64,000 nucleotides of DNA from UBA3537 sp964219345 (lineage in GTDB: Bacteria; Bacteroidota; Bacteroidia; Flavobacteriales; Flavobacteriaceae): the NCBI GenBank assembly GCA_964219345.1, contig CAXPPN010000025.1, forward strand, positions 1 to 64,000, read 5' to 3'. Below are positions 26,967-35,704 of the stretch, in pieces (position 1 is the first letter of the stretch; each line of letters begins with the position of its first letter). Both the position numbers and the translations under genes were made by a program. The notes below the pieces were generated by a model, which saw only the letters and a program-made list of their open reading frames with translations, made no database searches and was not told where the DNA came from.

Positions 26967-26974
26967 CAAAAATA
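26967..26974 (-). promoter_or_regulatory. -7 promoter box for trxB
   Basis: The minus strand reads TATTTTTG, an exact match, 19 bases before the trxB ATG. Confidence 0.5.
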
Positions 26975-27056
26975 GATGTTTTAATCATAAATTGAGTGTT
27001 AAGTTATCAACAGAATGTGCAAACTTATTAATTATGGTTAAACAATAAATAAATCT

Positions 27057-27064
27057 TAACTTTG
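27057..27064 (+). promoter_or_regulatory. -7 promoter box for udk that decides its start codon
   Basis: TAACTTTG is an exact TAnnTTTG match. An in-frame TTG at 27062 lies inside this box and cannot be transcribed from it, so translation should begin at the ATG at 27086, 21 bases downstream. Confidence 0.55.
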
Positions 27065-27085
27065 TGGAAAATAAAACACAAACAA

Positions 27086-27694
27086 ATGCTAACAATAGGC
27101 GTCTACGGAGGAACTGGCAGTGGAAAAACTACAATCGTTAAGCAAATAGTTTCCGAGTTTCCATCGTCTGAAATTCAGGTCATTTCTCAGGATTCTTATT
27201 ACAAAGACAATTCGAATATAAGTTTTGAAGAACGTTGTGCGCTTAATTTTGATCATCCAGATGCTATTGATTTCAAATTGCTTTGTCAACATATATTTGC
27301 CCTAAAAAATGGCGAAACTATAGAACAACCTGTCTATTCCTTTAAGACACACAACAGAACAGACAAAACAATTTCAATTTCTCCAAAAAAAATATTGATT
27401 ATTGAAGGAATTCTAATTATGAATTACCCAAAACTTCGCAGTTTATTTGACCTCAAAGTGTTTATTGATGCACATAGCGATATGCGAATGGAACGTCGTG
27501 TGAGTAGAGACATTACAGAACGTGGTAGGACTTCAGAAGAAGTATTGGAGCGCTATCTAAAAACGCTAAAGCCTATGCATCATCAGTTTATTGAACCCAT
27601 GAAAGTGCATGCTGAGTATGTTTTAGGAAATCATAAAAATACAACACTAAATCTTTCAGATCTCATCGAAAAAATAAAATCAATGCTTGTATGA
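27086..27694 (+). CDS. udk: Uridine kinase
   Basis: A P-loop nucleoside kinase that phosphorylates uridine and cytidine in pyrimidine salvage, 202 residues from the ATG chosen here. The Walker A is GVYGGTGSGKTT near the N-terminus. ISQDSYYKD and FDHPDAID are the substrate-site blocks, and RRVSRDITERGRT is the lid region. The stop overlaps the FtsB/DivIC-like gene by 4 bases, so it starts the tight run udk-ftsB-mutA-mutB. Confidence 0.9.
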   Translation: MLTIGVYGGTGSGKTTIVKQIVSEFPSSEIQVISQDSYYKDNSNISFEERCALNFDHPDAIDFKLLCQHIFALKNGETIEQPVYSFKTHNRTDKTISISPKKILIIEGILIMNYPKLRSLFDLKVFIDAHSDMRMERRVSRDITERGRTSEEVLERYLKTLKPMHHQFIEPMKVHAEYVLGNHKNTTLNLSDLIEKIKSMLV

Positions 27695-28002
27695 ACAGAT
27701 TAAAAAATATCTTTAAACCATTCAAAAATATTTTTTTGTTGGTGACCATTATTTTTATCGTATGGATGCTATTTTTTGATGCAAACTCATGGTTGATTCA
27801 TCGAGAATTGAATAAAGAAATTGATGCTTTAAACGTAAAAAAAGAATTTTACGAAAGTGAAATTAATTCTGATAAAAAGGAAATTAAAATACTTCAAACT
27901 CCAGAAGGTGCAGAAAAATATGCTCGTGAGAAGTATAATATGAAAAAAGAAAACGAAGATATTTATATTATAGAGACGGATACACTAAAGCCAAAAGAAT
28001 GA
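27691..28002 (+). CDS. FtsB/DivIC-type septum formation initiator
   Basis: A 103-residue bitopic membrane protein: a basic N-terminus, one transmembrane helix (about residues 10-29, IFLLVTIIFIVWMLFFD) and an extracytoplasmic coiled coil (about 35-80), then the typical EKYAREKYNMKKENEDIYII end of the DivIC/FtsB family. It links FtsL and FtsQ in the divisome. It overlaps the genes on both sides by 4 bases. Confidence 0.85.
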   Translation: MNRLKNIFKPFKNIFLLVTIIFIVWMLFFDANSWLIHRELNKEIDALNVKKEFYESEINSDKKEIKILQTPEGAEKYAREKYNMKKENEDIYIIETDTLKPKE

Positions 28003-29357
28003 AATTTGATGAATTTGATGGGCTATCTTCACAGGCGTGGAAACAACGCATTCAATTTGAATTGAATGGAGAAGATTTTAATTCAAATCTCGTATGGAAA
28101 TCTTTGGAAGGAATTGATGTCAAACCCTTTTATCATTGCGATTCTGGTATTGCGACAAATCCAATAAAACATCAATGCGATGCTTGGAAAATTGGGGAAG
28201 AAGTATATGTTCAAAATACAACATCAGCCAATGTCTTAGCCAAAGAGTGCTTGAAGAAAGGTGCAGAAAGTATTTACTTTATTTTATCTAAACCATCTAT
28301 AGACATTCAAAAACTACTTGATGGAATTGATATTTCAACATTTAGAATTTATCTTGATTTACAGTTTTTGGATCCCAACTTTGCCATACAAATTGAAGCA
28401 CTAAATTTAAATCAAAATTCAAAATTATTTATTCTTACTGATTGTATCGGTCATCTAGCAAAAAGCGGAAATTGGTACAAAAATTTAATCTCAGACAAAA
28501 AAAATACCATCAACTATTGCAATGCAATGACTGGCGCACAGTCGGTAATATCAATAGATATGGCAAATTACCAAAACGCAGGAGCGAGCATTGTACAACA
28601 ATTGGCCTATGCCCTAGTCCATGCGCATGAGTATATAGTTGATAATGAAAAGATTAATTCATTAAATTTTGTCTTTAAAAATGCAATTGGCGGAAATTAC
28701 TTTTTTGAAATTGCCAAACTTCAAGCGTTACGATGGCTATGGCAAACATTGATGGAAGATTATGGGAAAAATATCAAGTGTCATATTATTTCTAAACCGA
28801 GTAGACGTAATAAAACAATTTATGACTATAACATTAATATGTTGCGTAGTACAACAGAAATTATGAGTGCGGCACTAGGTGGTAGTGATACGATAATAAA
28901 TTTACCATATGATGCACTTTACCACAAAGACAATGAATTTGGAAGACGGCTTTCAAGAAATCAATTGCTTATTTTGAAACATGAAAGTAAATTTAGTGAA
29001 GTCAATAACCCAACCGAAGGCGCATACTATATAGAGCACCTCACACTACAATTGGCTGAAAAAGCATTAAAATTATTCAAAGATATTGAAAAGCAAGGTG
29101 GGTTTTTAGAACTCTTAAAATCTGGGGTAATTCAAAGAAAAATTAAAGAACAATCACAAAAAGAACAACAAATTTTTGATGCAAAAGAACAGGAACTAGT
29201 TGGTATTCATGTACAACAAAACAAGGACGATAAAATGAAGTCTCAACTAGAGCTTTATCCTTTCTTAAAACACAATCCAAGAAAAACCTTATTGGAGCCC
29301 ATTCTTGCAAAAAGAATAGCGGAGCCCCTAGAGAAAAAGCGTTTAGACGATGAGTAG
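27999..29357 (+). CDS. mutA: Methylmalonyl-CoA mutase small subunit
   Basis: The 452-residue beta (non-catalytic) chain of adenosylcobalamin-dependent methylmalonyl-CoA mutase. It has a TIM-barrel mutase fold that resembles the N-terminal part of the large subunit (for example ALRWLWQTLMEDYGK, TTEIMSAALGGSDTI and NPTEGAYYIEHLT). It lacks the C-terminal B12-binding domain, so it is shorter than actinobacterial small subunits, as is common in Bacteroidota. It overlaps mutB by 8 bases. Confidence 0.9.
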   Translation: MKFDEFDGLSSQAWKQRIQFELNGEDFNSNLVWKSLEGIDVKPFYHCDSGIATNPIKHQCDAWKIGEEVYVQNTTSANVLAKECLKKGAESIYFILSKPSIDIQKLLDGIDISTFRIYLDLQFLDPNFAIQIEALNLNQNSKLFILTDCIGHLAKSGNWYKNLISDKKNTINYCNAMTGAQSVISIDMANYQNAGASIVQQLAYALVHAHEYIVDNEKINSLNFVFKNAIGGNYFFEIAKLQALRWLWQTLMEDYGKNIKCHIISKPSRRNKTIYDYNINMLRSTTEIMSAALGGSDTIINLPYDALYHKDNEFGRRLSRNQLLILKHESKFSEVNNPTEGAYYIEHLTLQLAEKALKLFKDIEKQGGFLELLKSGVIQRKIKEQSQKEQQIFDAKEQELVGIHVQQNKDDKMKSQLELYPFLKHNPRKTLLEPILAKRIAEPLEKKRLDDE

Positions 29358-31446
29358 AAAAAATATGCAACATATCGAGCTTTTGTCATCAGTTAATAAC
29401 GATATATCAAATACAAAAGGTGAAAAAAAATTCTACAAAAAAGAAAGACTATCCAATATTGAACACTTAAATTTTGGAGCAGGAGCTCCACCATTTTTAA
29501 GAGGCCCCTACTCTACAATGTATGTTCGTAGACCATGGACCATTCGCCAATATGCTGGGTTTTCTACAGCGGAAGACTCCAATACTTTTTACAAAAAAAA
29601 TTTAGCAGCAGGACAAAAAGGACTTTCTGTTGCTTTTGATTTACCAACACACAGAGGATATGACAGCGATCATGAACGTGTTATTGGAGATGTTGGAAAA
29701 GCTGGTGTAGCTATTGATTCTGTTGAGGATATGAAAATTCTATTTAATGAGATTCCATTAGATAGAATGAGTGTTTCCATGACCATGAATGGCGCTGTTT
29801 TGCCAATTATGGCATTCTATATTGTTGCTGCACAAGAGCAAGGTGTTCGTTTAGAGCAACTTAGTGGTACGATTCAAAATGATATTCTAAAAGAATTTAT
29901 GGTAAGAAACACCTACATATACCCTCCTACACCATCAATGAAAATTATTGGTGAAATCTTTGAATATACCAGTAAAAATATGCCAAAATTCAACAGCATT
30001 AGTATTTCTGGTTATCATATGAAAGAAGCTGGAGCAAGTCCCGAAACAGAATTGGCATACACCCTTGCCAATGGGCTTGAATATCTAAAAAAAGGACTTG
30101 AAATTGGACTCGACATAGATACATTTGCGCCTCGACTTTCATTTTTTTGGGGTATTGGAATGGATCACTTTATGGAGATTGCCAAAATGCGTGCTGCAAG
30201 ACTTTTATGGGCAAAAATTGTAAAGCAATTCAAACCAAAAAATCCAAAATCAATGGCGTTACGAACGCATTGTCAAACGAGTGGTTGGAGTCTTACAGAA
30301 CAAGATCCGTTCAACAATGTTGCTCGAACATGCATCGAAGCTACTTCTGCGGTTTTTGGTGGCACTCAAAGTCTTCACACGAATGCTCTTGACGAAGCAA
30401 TTGCATTACCAACAGATTTTTCAGCTCGAATTGCTAGAAATACACAATTGTATTTACAAAAAGAAACGCAAATAACAAAAACTGTGGACCCATGGGCTGG
30501 AAGTTACTTCGTTGAAACATTAACGCACCAAATCGCTTCCAACGCTTGGAAGATTATTCAGGATATTGAAAATCAAGGAGGTATGACCAAAGCGATAGAA
30601 GCAGGTATTCCAAAACTAAAAATAGAAGAATCGGCAGCAAAGAAACAAGCAAAAATTGATTCTGGAGAAGATATTATTGTTGGAGTTAATAAATATGTTT
30701 TAGAAAATGAAGATCCGCTTCATATTTTGGAGGTTGACAACGACCTTGTACGCAAACAACAAATAGAGCGTCTAAAAAGCATTAAAGAAAAACGAAATCA
30801 AGATGATGTAGACCGATGTCTTAAAAATATTACAGCCGCAGCACAAAATGGTAAGGGAAATTTATTAGCTTTAGCCATAGAAGCAGCAAAATCAAGAGCA
30901 ACTCTAGGTGAAATTAGTTCAGCGCTAGAAGTGGTCTTTGGACGCTATCAAGCAAAAATAAAATCGATATCTGGTGTGTATAAAAAAGAAATAAAAAACG
31001 ATCCCTCTTTTGAAAAAGCCAAGCTTATGGCCGATCAATTTGCAGAGATTGAAGGGCGTCGTCCACGAATTATGATTGCAAAAATGGGGCAAGATGGCCA
31101 CGATCGTGGTGCAAAAGTAGTGGCTACCGGTTATGCTGATCTTGGTTTTGATGTGGATATTGGGCCTCTGTTTCAAACTGCGCAAGAAGCAGCAAAACAA
31201 GCGGTAGAAAATGATGTACATATTCTTGGTATTTCTACGCTTGCTGGCGGACATAAAACATTGGTTCCTAAGGTTATAGAACAATTAAAATTGATGCAGC
31301 GCGAAGACATTATGGTTATTGTAGGAGGCGTGATTCCAAAGCAAGATTATGATATACTTTTTGAAGCTGGAGCAGTAGCCATTTTTGGACCAGGAACAAA
31401 AATTAGTGAGGCCGCCATAACCGTTTTGGATATATTGATTAATTAA
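29350..31446 (+). CDS. mutB: Methylmalonyl-CoA mutase large (catalytic) subunit
   Basis: Interconverts succinyl-CoA and (R)-methylmalonyl-CoA. The N-terminal TIM barrel (about 1-540) includes YSTMYVRRPWTIRQYAG, GLSVAFDLPTHRGYDSDH and GTIQNDILKEF. The C-terminal cobalamin-binding domain carries GQDGHDRGAK with the axial ligand H584. The length of 698 is usual for this subunit. It probably works with mutA in propionate or branched-chain and odd-chain carbon use. The G-protein chaperone (MeaB) and the epimerase are not in this window. I see no recognisable B12 riboswitch ahead of the operon. Confidence 0.95.
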   Translation: MSRKNMQHIELLSSVNNDISNTKGEKKFYKKERLSNIEHLNFGAGAPPFLRGPYSTMYVRRPWTIRQYAGFSTAEDSNTFYKKNLAAGQKGLSVAFDLPTHRGYDSDHERVIGDVGKAGVAIDSVEDMKILFNEIPLDRMSVSMTMNGAVLPIMAFYIVAAQEQGVRLEQLSGTIQNDILKEFMVRNTYIYPPTPSMKIIGEIFEYTSKNMPKFNSISISGYHMKEAGASPETELAYTLANGLEYLKKGLEIGLDIDTFAPRLSFFWGIGMDHFMEIAKMRAARLLWAKIVKQFKPKNPKSMALRTHCQTSGWSLTEQDPFNNVARTCIEATSAVFGGTQSLHTNALDEAIALPTDFSARIARNTQLYLQKETQITKTVDPWAGSYFVETLTHQIASNAWKIIQDIENQGGMTKAIEAGIPKLKIEESAAKKQAKIDSGEDIIVGVNKYVLENEDPLHILEVDNDLVRKQQIERLKSIKEKRNQDDVDRCLKNITAAAQNGKGNLLALAIEAAKSRATLGEISSALEVVFGRYQAKIKSISGVYKKEIKNDPSFEKAKLMADQFAEIEGRRPRIMIAKMGQDGHDRGAKVVATGYADLGFDVDIGPLFQTAQEAAKQAVENDVHILGISTLAGGHKTLVPKVIEQLKLMQREDIMVIVGGVIPKQDYDILFEAGAVAIFGPGTKISEAAITVLDILIN

Positions 31447-31520
31447 TTATATTTACACATACCATACCAATCTATTTCTTCAAATAAGATTTTAAAGTAA
31501 ATTTTGATCCCAAATCGAAA

Positions 31521-32612
31521 ATGCTTGAATCCAAAGTCATTGCAATCGCAAACCAAAAAGGTGGTGTTGGAAAAACAACCACAGCCATAAACTTGGCCTC
31601 TGCTCTAGGAATTTTAGAACAAAAAGTCCTTTTGATTGATGCCGATCCACAAGCCAATGCAAGCTCTGGTTTAGGGTTCGAAAATAATCAAAATAAAAAC
31701 CTATTAAAGATTTTCAATGAAGAAAGTGATATTCACCACCAAATCATTCAAACACATAGTCCTAATCTAGACCTCATTCCCGGCACAATAAAGTTAGCGG
31801 AGTTAGAGATTAACAACAGTAGCACAAATGTATTTAAACTAAAAAATGCAATAGATGACATAAGAACTAATTATGACTACATCATAATAGACTGTTCTCC
31901 CTCTTTGGGGTATATTTCTGTTAATTCATTTGTTGCCTCAGATAGTATTTTGATTCCTGTACAATGTGAATATTTAGCTATGGAAGGTCTAAATAAATTA
32001 CTCCAAACGATAAAAGAAATAAAAGCAGATTTTAATAAAAATCTAGAAATTGAAGGTCTTTTAATTACAATGTATGATCAAAGACTAAAACATAATAATT
32101 ATATCATAAAACAGCTTAAACACTATTTTGAGGATATGGTTTTTAAAGCCATAATCAAAAGAAATATAAGCCTAAGTGAAGCCCCTAGTTTTGGCACCAA
32201 TATTTTTGATTATAAAATTGAAAGTGAAGGTTCCAACAACTACCTCAATCTATCTCGTGAAATTATAACAAACTACAATACAATGGAAAAAACAAACATA
32301 ATTCTTAGAAAATCAATCCAACACGTTTTGGAAAGCAATGAAACAGTAACATTAGAAAAATCTAAGCATAAAAAACATTTACATCATTTTGAACCTTTTG
32401 ATATCAAAAAGAAAAACTACGACAAGCTAAAAGGAATGCACAAAAAAGAAATTATAAAAAGTCTTGGGCTTGTATATAATGATATTTATTCTAATGTATG
32501 GATGTATCGCGTACCAGTAAGAGCAACTGTATATAGAAAAAATTATCTTTATTTATTTTTTGTTGATAATCACGTAGAAAGCTTTGAACTAAGACGATTT
32601 AAGCGAAGTTAA
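31521..32612 (+). CDS. ParA-family ATPase with an extra C-terminal domain
   Basis: A 363-residue protein. Residues 1-250 are a complete ParA/Soj ATPase close to its downstream neighbour: a deviant Walker A with signature lysine (QKGGVGKTTT, K13 and K18), DADPQANASSGLG, and IIIDCSPSLG. From about residue 255 a lysine- and histidine-rich linker leads to a domain of about 60 residues (KKEIIKSLGLVYND ... NVWMYRV ... NYLYLFFVDN). That pattern resembles the BamE/SmpA fold (my inference). It is a tandem duplicate of soj that gained a new tail. Its transcription may be separate, because 93 bases lie before the next gene. Confidence 0.8.
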   Translation: MLESKVIAIANQKGGVGKTTTAINLASALGILEQKVLLIDADPQANASSGLGFENNQNKNLLKIFNEESDIHHQIIQTHSPNLDLIPGTIKLAELEINNSSTNVFKLKNAIDDIRTNYDYIIIDCSPSLGYISVNSFVASDSILIPVQCEYLAMEGLNKLLQTIKEIKADFNKNLEIEGLLITMYDQRLKHNNYIIKQLKHYFEDMVFKAIIKRNISLSEAPSFGTNIFDYKIESEGSNNYLNLSREIITNYNTMEKTNIILRKSIQHVLESNETVTLEKSKHKKHLHHFEPFDIKKKNYDKLKGMHKKEIIKSLGLVYNDIYSNVWMYRVPVRATVYRKNYLYLFFVDNHVESFELRRFKRS

Positions 32613-32673
32613 TTTTTTTTTAAAATTGTTGAAAATCTTATAATCGTAGGTTTTTATTCCACACAAATAATTG

Positions 32674-32681
32674 TATTTTTG
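32674..32681 (+). promoter_or_regulatory. -7 promoter box for parA
   Basis: TATTTTTG is an exact match, 24 bases before the parA ATG, so parA-parB probably has its own promoter separate from the extended ParA paralogue. Confidence 0.45.
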
Positions 32682-32705
32682 AACTTATAAAAAGGTCTTA
32701 TCTCT

Positions 32706-33467
32706 ATGGGGAAAATCATAGCTATTGCAAATCAAAAAGGTGGTGTTGGGAAAACAACCACTACAGTAAATTTAGCGGCTTCCCTTGGTGTTTTGGAAAA
32801 AAAAGTCTTGCTTATTGATGCCGATCCGCAGGCCAATGCAAGCTCTGGATTAGGAATAGACGTTGAAAGCGTTGAAAAAGGAACTTATCAATTGCTTGAA
32901 CATAATTGCACTGCAGAAGAAGCTATACAAAAAACTTCTTCGCCTCATGTTGATATCATCCCTGCTCATATCGATTTAGTGGCCTCCGAAATTGAACTTG
33001 TTCATGTTGAAAAACGAGAATACATGCTTCAAAAAGCTCTAGAATCTATCAAAAACAATTATGATTACATACTCATTGATTGTGCGCCTTCGCTTGGATT
33101 ACTTACCCTAAATGCCCTCACTGCAGCAAATTCTATTATCATCCCTATTCAATGTGAATATTTTGCACTTGAAGGACTAGGAAAACTACTCAATACCATT
33201 AAAAGTGTACAAAGAATACACAACGCAAATCTGGATATTGAGGGGCTACTCCTTACAATGTACGATTCTAGATTACGTCTTTCAAATCAAGTGGTAGAGG
33301 AAGTTCAAAATCACTTTCATGACATGGTTTTTAAAACCATTATTCAACGAAATGTACGACTCAGCGAAGCTCCAAGCTATGGCGAAAGTATAATTAATTA
33401 CGATGTTAATAGTAAAGGTGCTTCAAATTACTTAAGTTTGGCTAAAGAAATTATAAGTAAAACATAA
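32706..33467 (+). CDS. parA: Chromosome-partitioning ATPase ParA (Soj)
   Basis: A 253-residue Walker-type ATPase that drives ParB-parS segregation on the nucleoid. QKGGVGKTTT lies at residues 10-19, then DADPQANASSGLG and LIDCAPSLGLLTLNAL. The C-terminus RNVRLSEAPSYGESI is typical of chromosomal Soj. parB follows 5 bases later, as in most chromosomal par loci. The preceding gene is a close ParA paralogue. Confidence 0.93.
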   Translation: MGKIIAIANQKGGVGKTTTTVNLAASLGVLEKKVLLIDADPQANASSGLGIDVESVEKGTYQLLEHNCTAEEAIQKTSSPHVDIIPAHIDLVASEIELVHVEKREYMLQKALESIKNNYDYILIDCAPSLGLLTLNALTAANSIIIPIQCEYFALEGLGKLLNTIKSVQRIHNANLDIEGLLLTMYDSRLRLSNQVVEEVQNHFHDMVFKTIIQRNVRLSEAPSYGESIINYDVNSKGASNYLSLAKEIISKT

Positions 33468-33472
33468 AGCTA

Positions 33473-34372
33473 ATGGCAAAGGCAATAAAAAAACAAGCTC
33501 TGGGACGTGGGTTATCTGCACTTTTGAATGAATCGAAGAACGATCTTTCAGGTGTTGATGAACAAACGGCCAAGCGTGCCATGGGTTCTATTATAGAAAT
33601 TGATTTAACTTCTATTGAAGTTAATCCTTTTCAGCCACGATCACAATTTAACGAAGAGCAACTTAAAGAACTAGCTGGATCAATAAAAGAATTAGGGGTT
33701 ATTCAACCTATTACAGTTCGTAAAATTGGTCAGAATAAATTTCAACTTGTTTCTGGAGAACGCCGCTTTAGAGCCTCTAAAATGTTGGGCAATAAAACAA
33801 TTCCAGCATTTTTGCGACTCGCCAACGATCAAGAAGCTTTGGAAATGGCTTTGGTTGAAAATATTCAACGCCAAGATTTAGATCCTATAGAAATTGCCAT
33901 GAGCTATCAACGATTAATGGATGAAGTAAAATTAACTCAAGATCAAATGAGTCAACGCGTAGGAAAAAAACGTTCGACCATTGCTAATTATCTTCGTTTA
34001 TTAAAACTAGACCCCATTATCCAAACTGGAATGCGTGATGGATTTATTAGTATGGGTCATGGGCGTGCGATTATTAATGTTACAAATTCAACCGATCAGC
34101 TTTCTATTTATGAGCAAATTTTATCAAAAAAATTATCGGTAAGAGCTACCGAAGAATTGGTGAAAAATCTTAACAATCCAAAAGCAGTTTCTACAAAAAC
34201 AACAACTGAAACCCCAAAATTCGTCAAGGATGGCGTAGAGATTATTTCTGATTTCTTCGGCAAAAAAATCGGTATAAAAATGGGAAAAAAAGACACTGGC
34301 TCTATAAGTATCCCATTTCATTCCAAAGAAGACTATAAGCGTATTTTAAAACTTTTGAAGGGTGATCAATAA
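33473..34372 (+). CDS. parB: Chromosome-partitioning protein ParB (Spo0J)
   Basis: A 299-residue CTPase/parS-binding protein. The N-terminal ParB/sulfiredoxin-like domain has NPFQPRSQF and the CTP-binding GERRFRASKM. The central helix-turn-helix (about 140-185) includes LTQDQMSQRVGKKRSTIANY. The C-terminal dimerisation region ends HSKEDYKRILKLLKG. I did not notice a parS-like 16-mer close by. Its 3' end overlaps the DUF5683 gene by 11 bases. Confidence 0.93.
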   Translation: MAKAIKKQALGRGLSALLNESKNDLSGVDEQTAKRAMGSIIEIDLTSIEVNPFQPRSQFNEEQLKELAGSIKELGVIQPITVRKIGQNKFQLVSGERRFRASKMLGNKTIPAFLRLANDQEALEMALVENIQRQDLDPIEIAMSYQRLMDEVKLTQDQMSQRVGKKRSTIANYLRLLKLDPIIQTGMRDGFISMGHGRAIINVTNSTDQLSIYEQILSKKLSVRATEELVKNLNNPKAVSTKTTTETPKFVKDGVEIISDFFGKKIGIKMGKKDTGSISIPFHSKEDYKRILKLLKGDQ

Positions 34373-34946
34373 AAGTTTGATGACATTATTTTGCTTGCTT
34401 TTGTGTATCACAATTCAAGCACAGGACGACAAGAAAGAACTTGAAGAAGGCATTGTTATTAGCACAGAAAACAATTCAAGACAACTGGACCCTTTACGTC
34501 CAGCAAAAGCAGCATTTTATTCTGCAATCTTGCCAGGACTAGGTCAAGCTTACAACAAAAAATATTGGAAAATTCCAATTGTTTATGCAGCTATTGGAAC
34601 TGGTCTTTATTTTTATATTGATAATAATAACGTCTACAAACGCTATCGTAATGCCTACAAAAGACGCTTAGCTGGATTTACAGATGATGAATTTTATGGT
34701 AGTGGAGATATTCCTTTTCTGTCTGATGATGCACTTATTAGAGCACAGCGAAGTCTTAAAAGAAACAAAGAATTGTCGTTGCTAGTTACTGTAGGGCTTT
34801 ATGTTTTAAATATTATTGAAGCCAATGTGAATGCACACTTAATGCAATACAACTTAGACGAAAACTTAGCCCTAAAACCTTATATAGATTTTAATAATCC
34901 TAATTATACAGCTCAAATGGGGCTAACCTTAAATATTAAATTTTAA
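34362..34946 (+). CDS. DUF5683 membrane-associated protein
   Basis: A 194-residue exported or membrane protein. The GTG start gives a normal signal-like N-terminus with a lysine (MINKSLMTLFCLLLCITIQAQ). An ATG 18 bases further in is the alternative. The core AAFYSAILPGLGQAYNKKYW is the DUF5683 signature, a hydrophobic helix follows (IPIVYAAIGTGLYFYI), and there is a further helix near residue 145. The function is unknown. Its position directly behind parB and before dapB and lepB is an arrangement I recall from Flavobacteria. Confidence 0.8.
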   Translation: MINKSLMTLFCLLLCITIQAQDDKKELEEGIVISTENNSRQLDPLRPAKAAFYSAILPGLGQAYNKKYWKIPIVYAAIGTGLYFYIDNNNVYKRYRNAYKRRLAGFTDDEFYGSGDIPFLSDDALIRAQRSLKRNKELSLLVTVGLYVLNIIEANVNAHLMQYNLDENLALKPYIDFNNPNYTAQMGLTLNIKF

Positions 34947-34949
34947 GAT

Positions 34950-35654
34950 ATGAAAATTGCTTTGCTAGGTTATGGAAAGATGGGAAAAGTTATCGATAAA
35001 ATTGCAATTAACAGAGGGCACGAAGTGGTTTTAAGAATTGATAAGGGCGATACAAATTTTGACCTTAGCATTGCCGATGTGGCTATAGATTTTAGTGTTC
35101 CTACGGCTGCCGTTGGAAACATTAGCATGGCCTTAAATCAAAATGTTCCTGTGATTTCTGGAACAACAGGTTGGCTTGATAATTTTGACACTATTAAAAC
35201 ACTTTGTGAAAAAACAAATGGTGCTTTTATCTATGCTTCAAACTTTAGTTTGGGAGTAAATTTGTTTTTTGAACTCAATAGGGTTTTAGCAAAACTTATC
35301 ACTCCCTTTGAAGACTATTCCGTTCAAATTGAAGAAACACATCACACCCAAAAACAAGACGCGCCATCTGGAACCGCCATTACACTAGCCGAAGGTATAT
35401 CAGAAGAATCTAGTTATAATGGTTGGACATTAAGTCCAGAAACAACACCCAATAAAATTGAAATCAAAGCCAAGCGTATAGAAAACGTACCAGGTACACA
35501 CAACATCAATTACAATTCTGAAATTGACTCTATAGAAATCACACATACAGCGCACAACAGACATGGTTTTGGACTAGGAGCAGTTGTGGCTGCAGAATGG
35601 ATTATTGGCAAAAAAGGTATTTTTACGATGAAAGACGTTTTAAATATTAAATAA
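34950..35654 (+). CDS. dapB: 4-hydroxy-tetrahydrodipicolinate reductase
   Basis: The NAD(P)H-dependent reductase of the lysine/diaminopimelate pathway, 234 residues (the short Bacteroidota form). The Rossmann N-terminus is LLGYGKMGK, the substrate and catalytic block is EETHHTQKQDAPSGTA (histidine pair and lysine), and HNRHGFGLGA lies near the C-terminus. It supplies diaminopimelate for peptidoglycan. It lies 3 bases after the DUF5683 gene. Its stop codon is part of a 19-base palindrome. Confidence 0.92.
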   Translation: MKIALLGYGKMGKVIDKIAINRGHEVVLRIDKGDTNFDLSIADVAIDFSVPTAAVGNISMALNQNVPVISGTTGWLDNFDTIKTLCEKTNGAFIYASNFSLGVNLFFELNRVLAKLITPFEDYSVQIEETHHTQKQDAPSGTAITLAEGISEESSYNGWTLSPETTPNKIEIKAKRIENVPGTHNINYNSEIDSIEITHTAHNRHGFGLGAVVAAEWIIGKKGIFTMKDVLNIK

Positions 35655-35670
35655 ATTTGTAACAAATTTA
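35652..35670. repeat. 19-base palindrome at the end of dapB
   Basis: TAAATTTGT-A-ACAAATTTA has 9-bp perfect arms. Its first three bases are the dapB stop codon, and its first eight match the -7 consensus (TAAATTTG). It may be a promoter with operator symmetry for lepB, or a weak hairpin. Confidence 0.45.
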
Positions 35671-35704
35671 AAGTCCCCACAACAAACAAGTAAAGTAAAA
35701 TAGT

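Noticed and set aside
27695..27998. Cobalamin riboswitch for the methylmalonyl-CoA mutase genes
   Set aside because: mutA overlaps the upstream coding gene by 4 bases, so there is no leader, and nothing like a B12-box was seen before udk.
32613..34372. Search by eye for a parS site near parAB
   Set aside because: I saw no 16-bp palindrome with a central CACGTG near the par genes. CACGTG-like bases near 59931 lie inside relA/spoT and do not form the palindrome. An exhaustive scan was not possible by eye.
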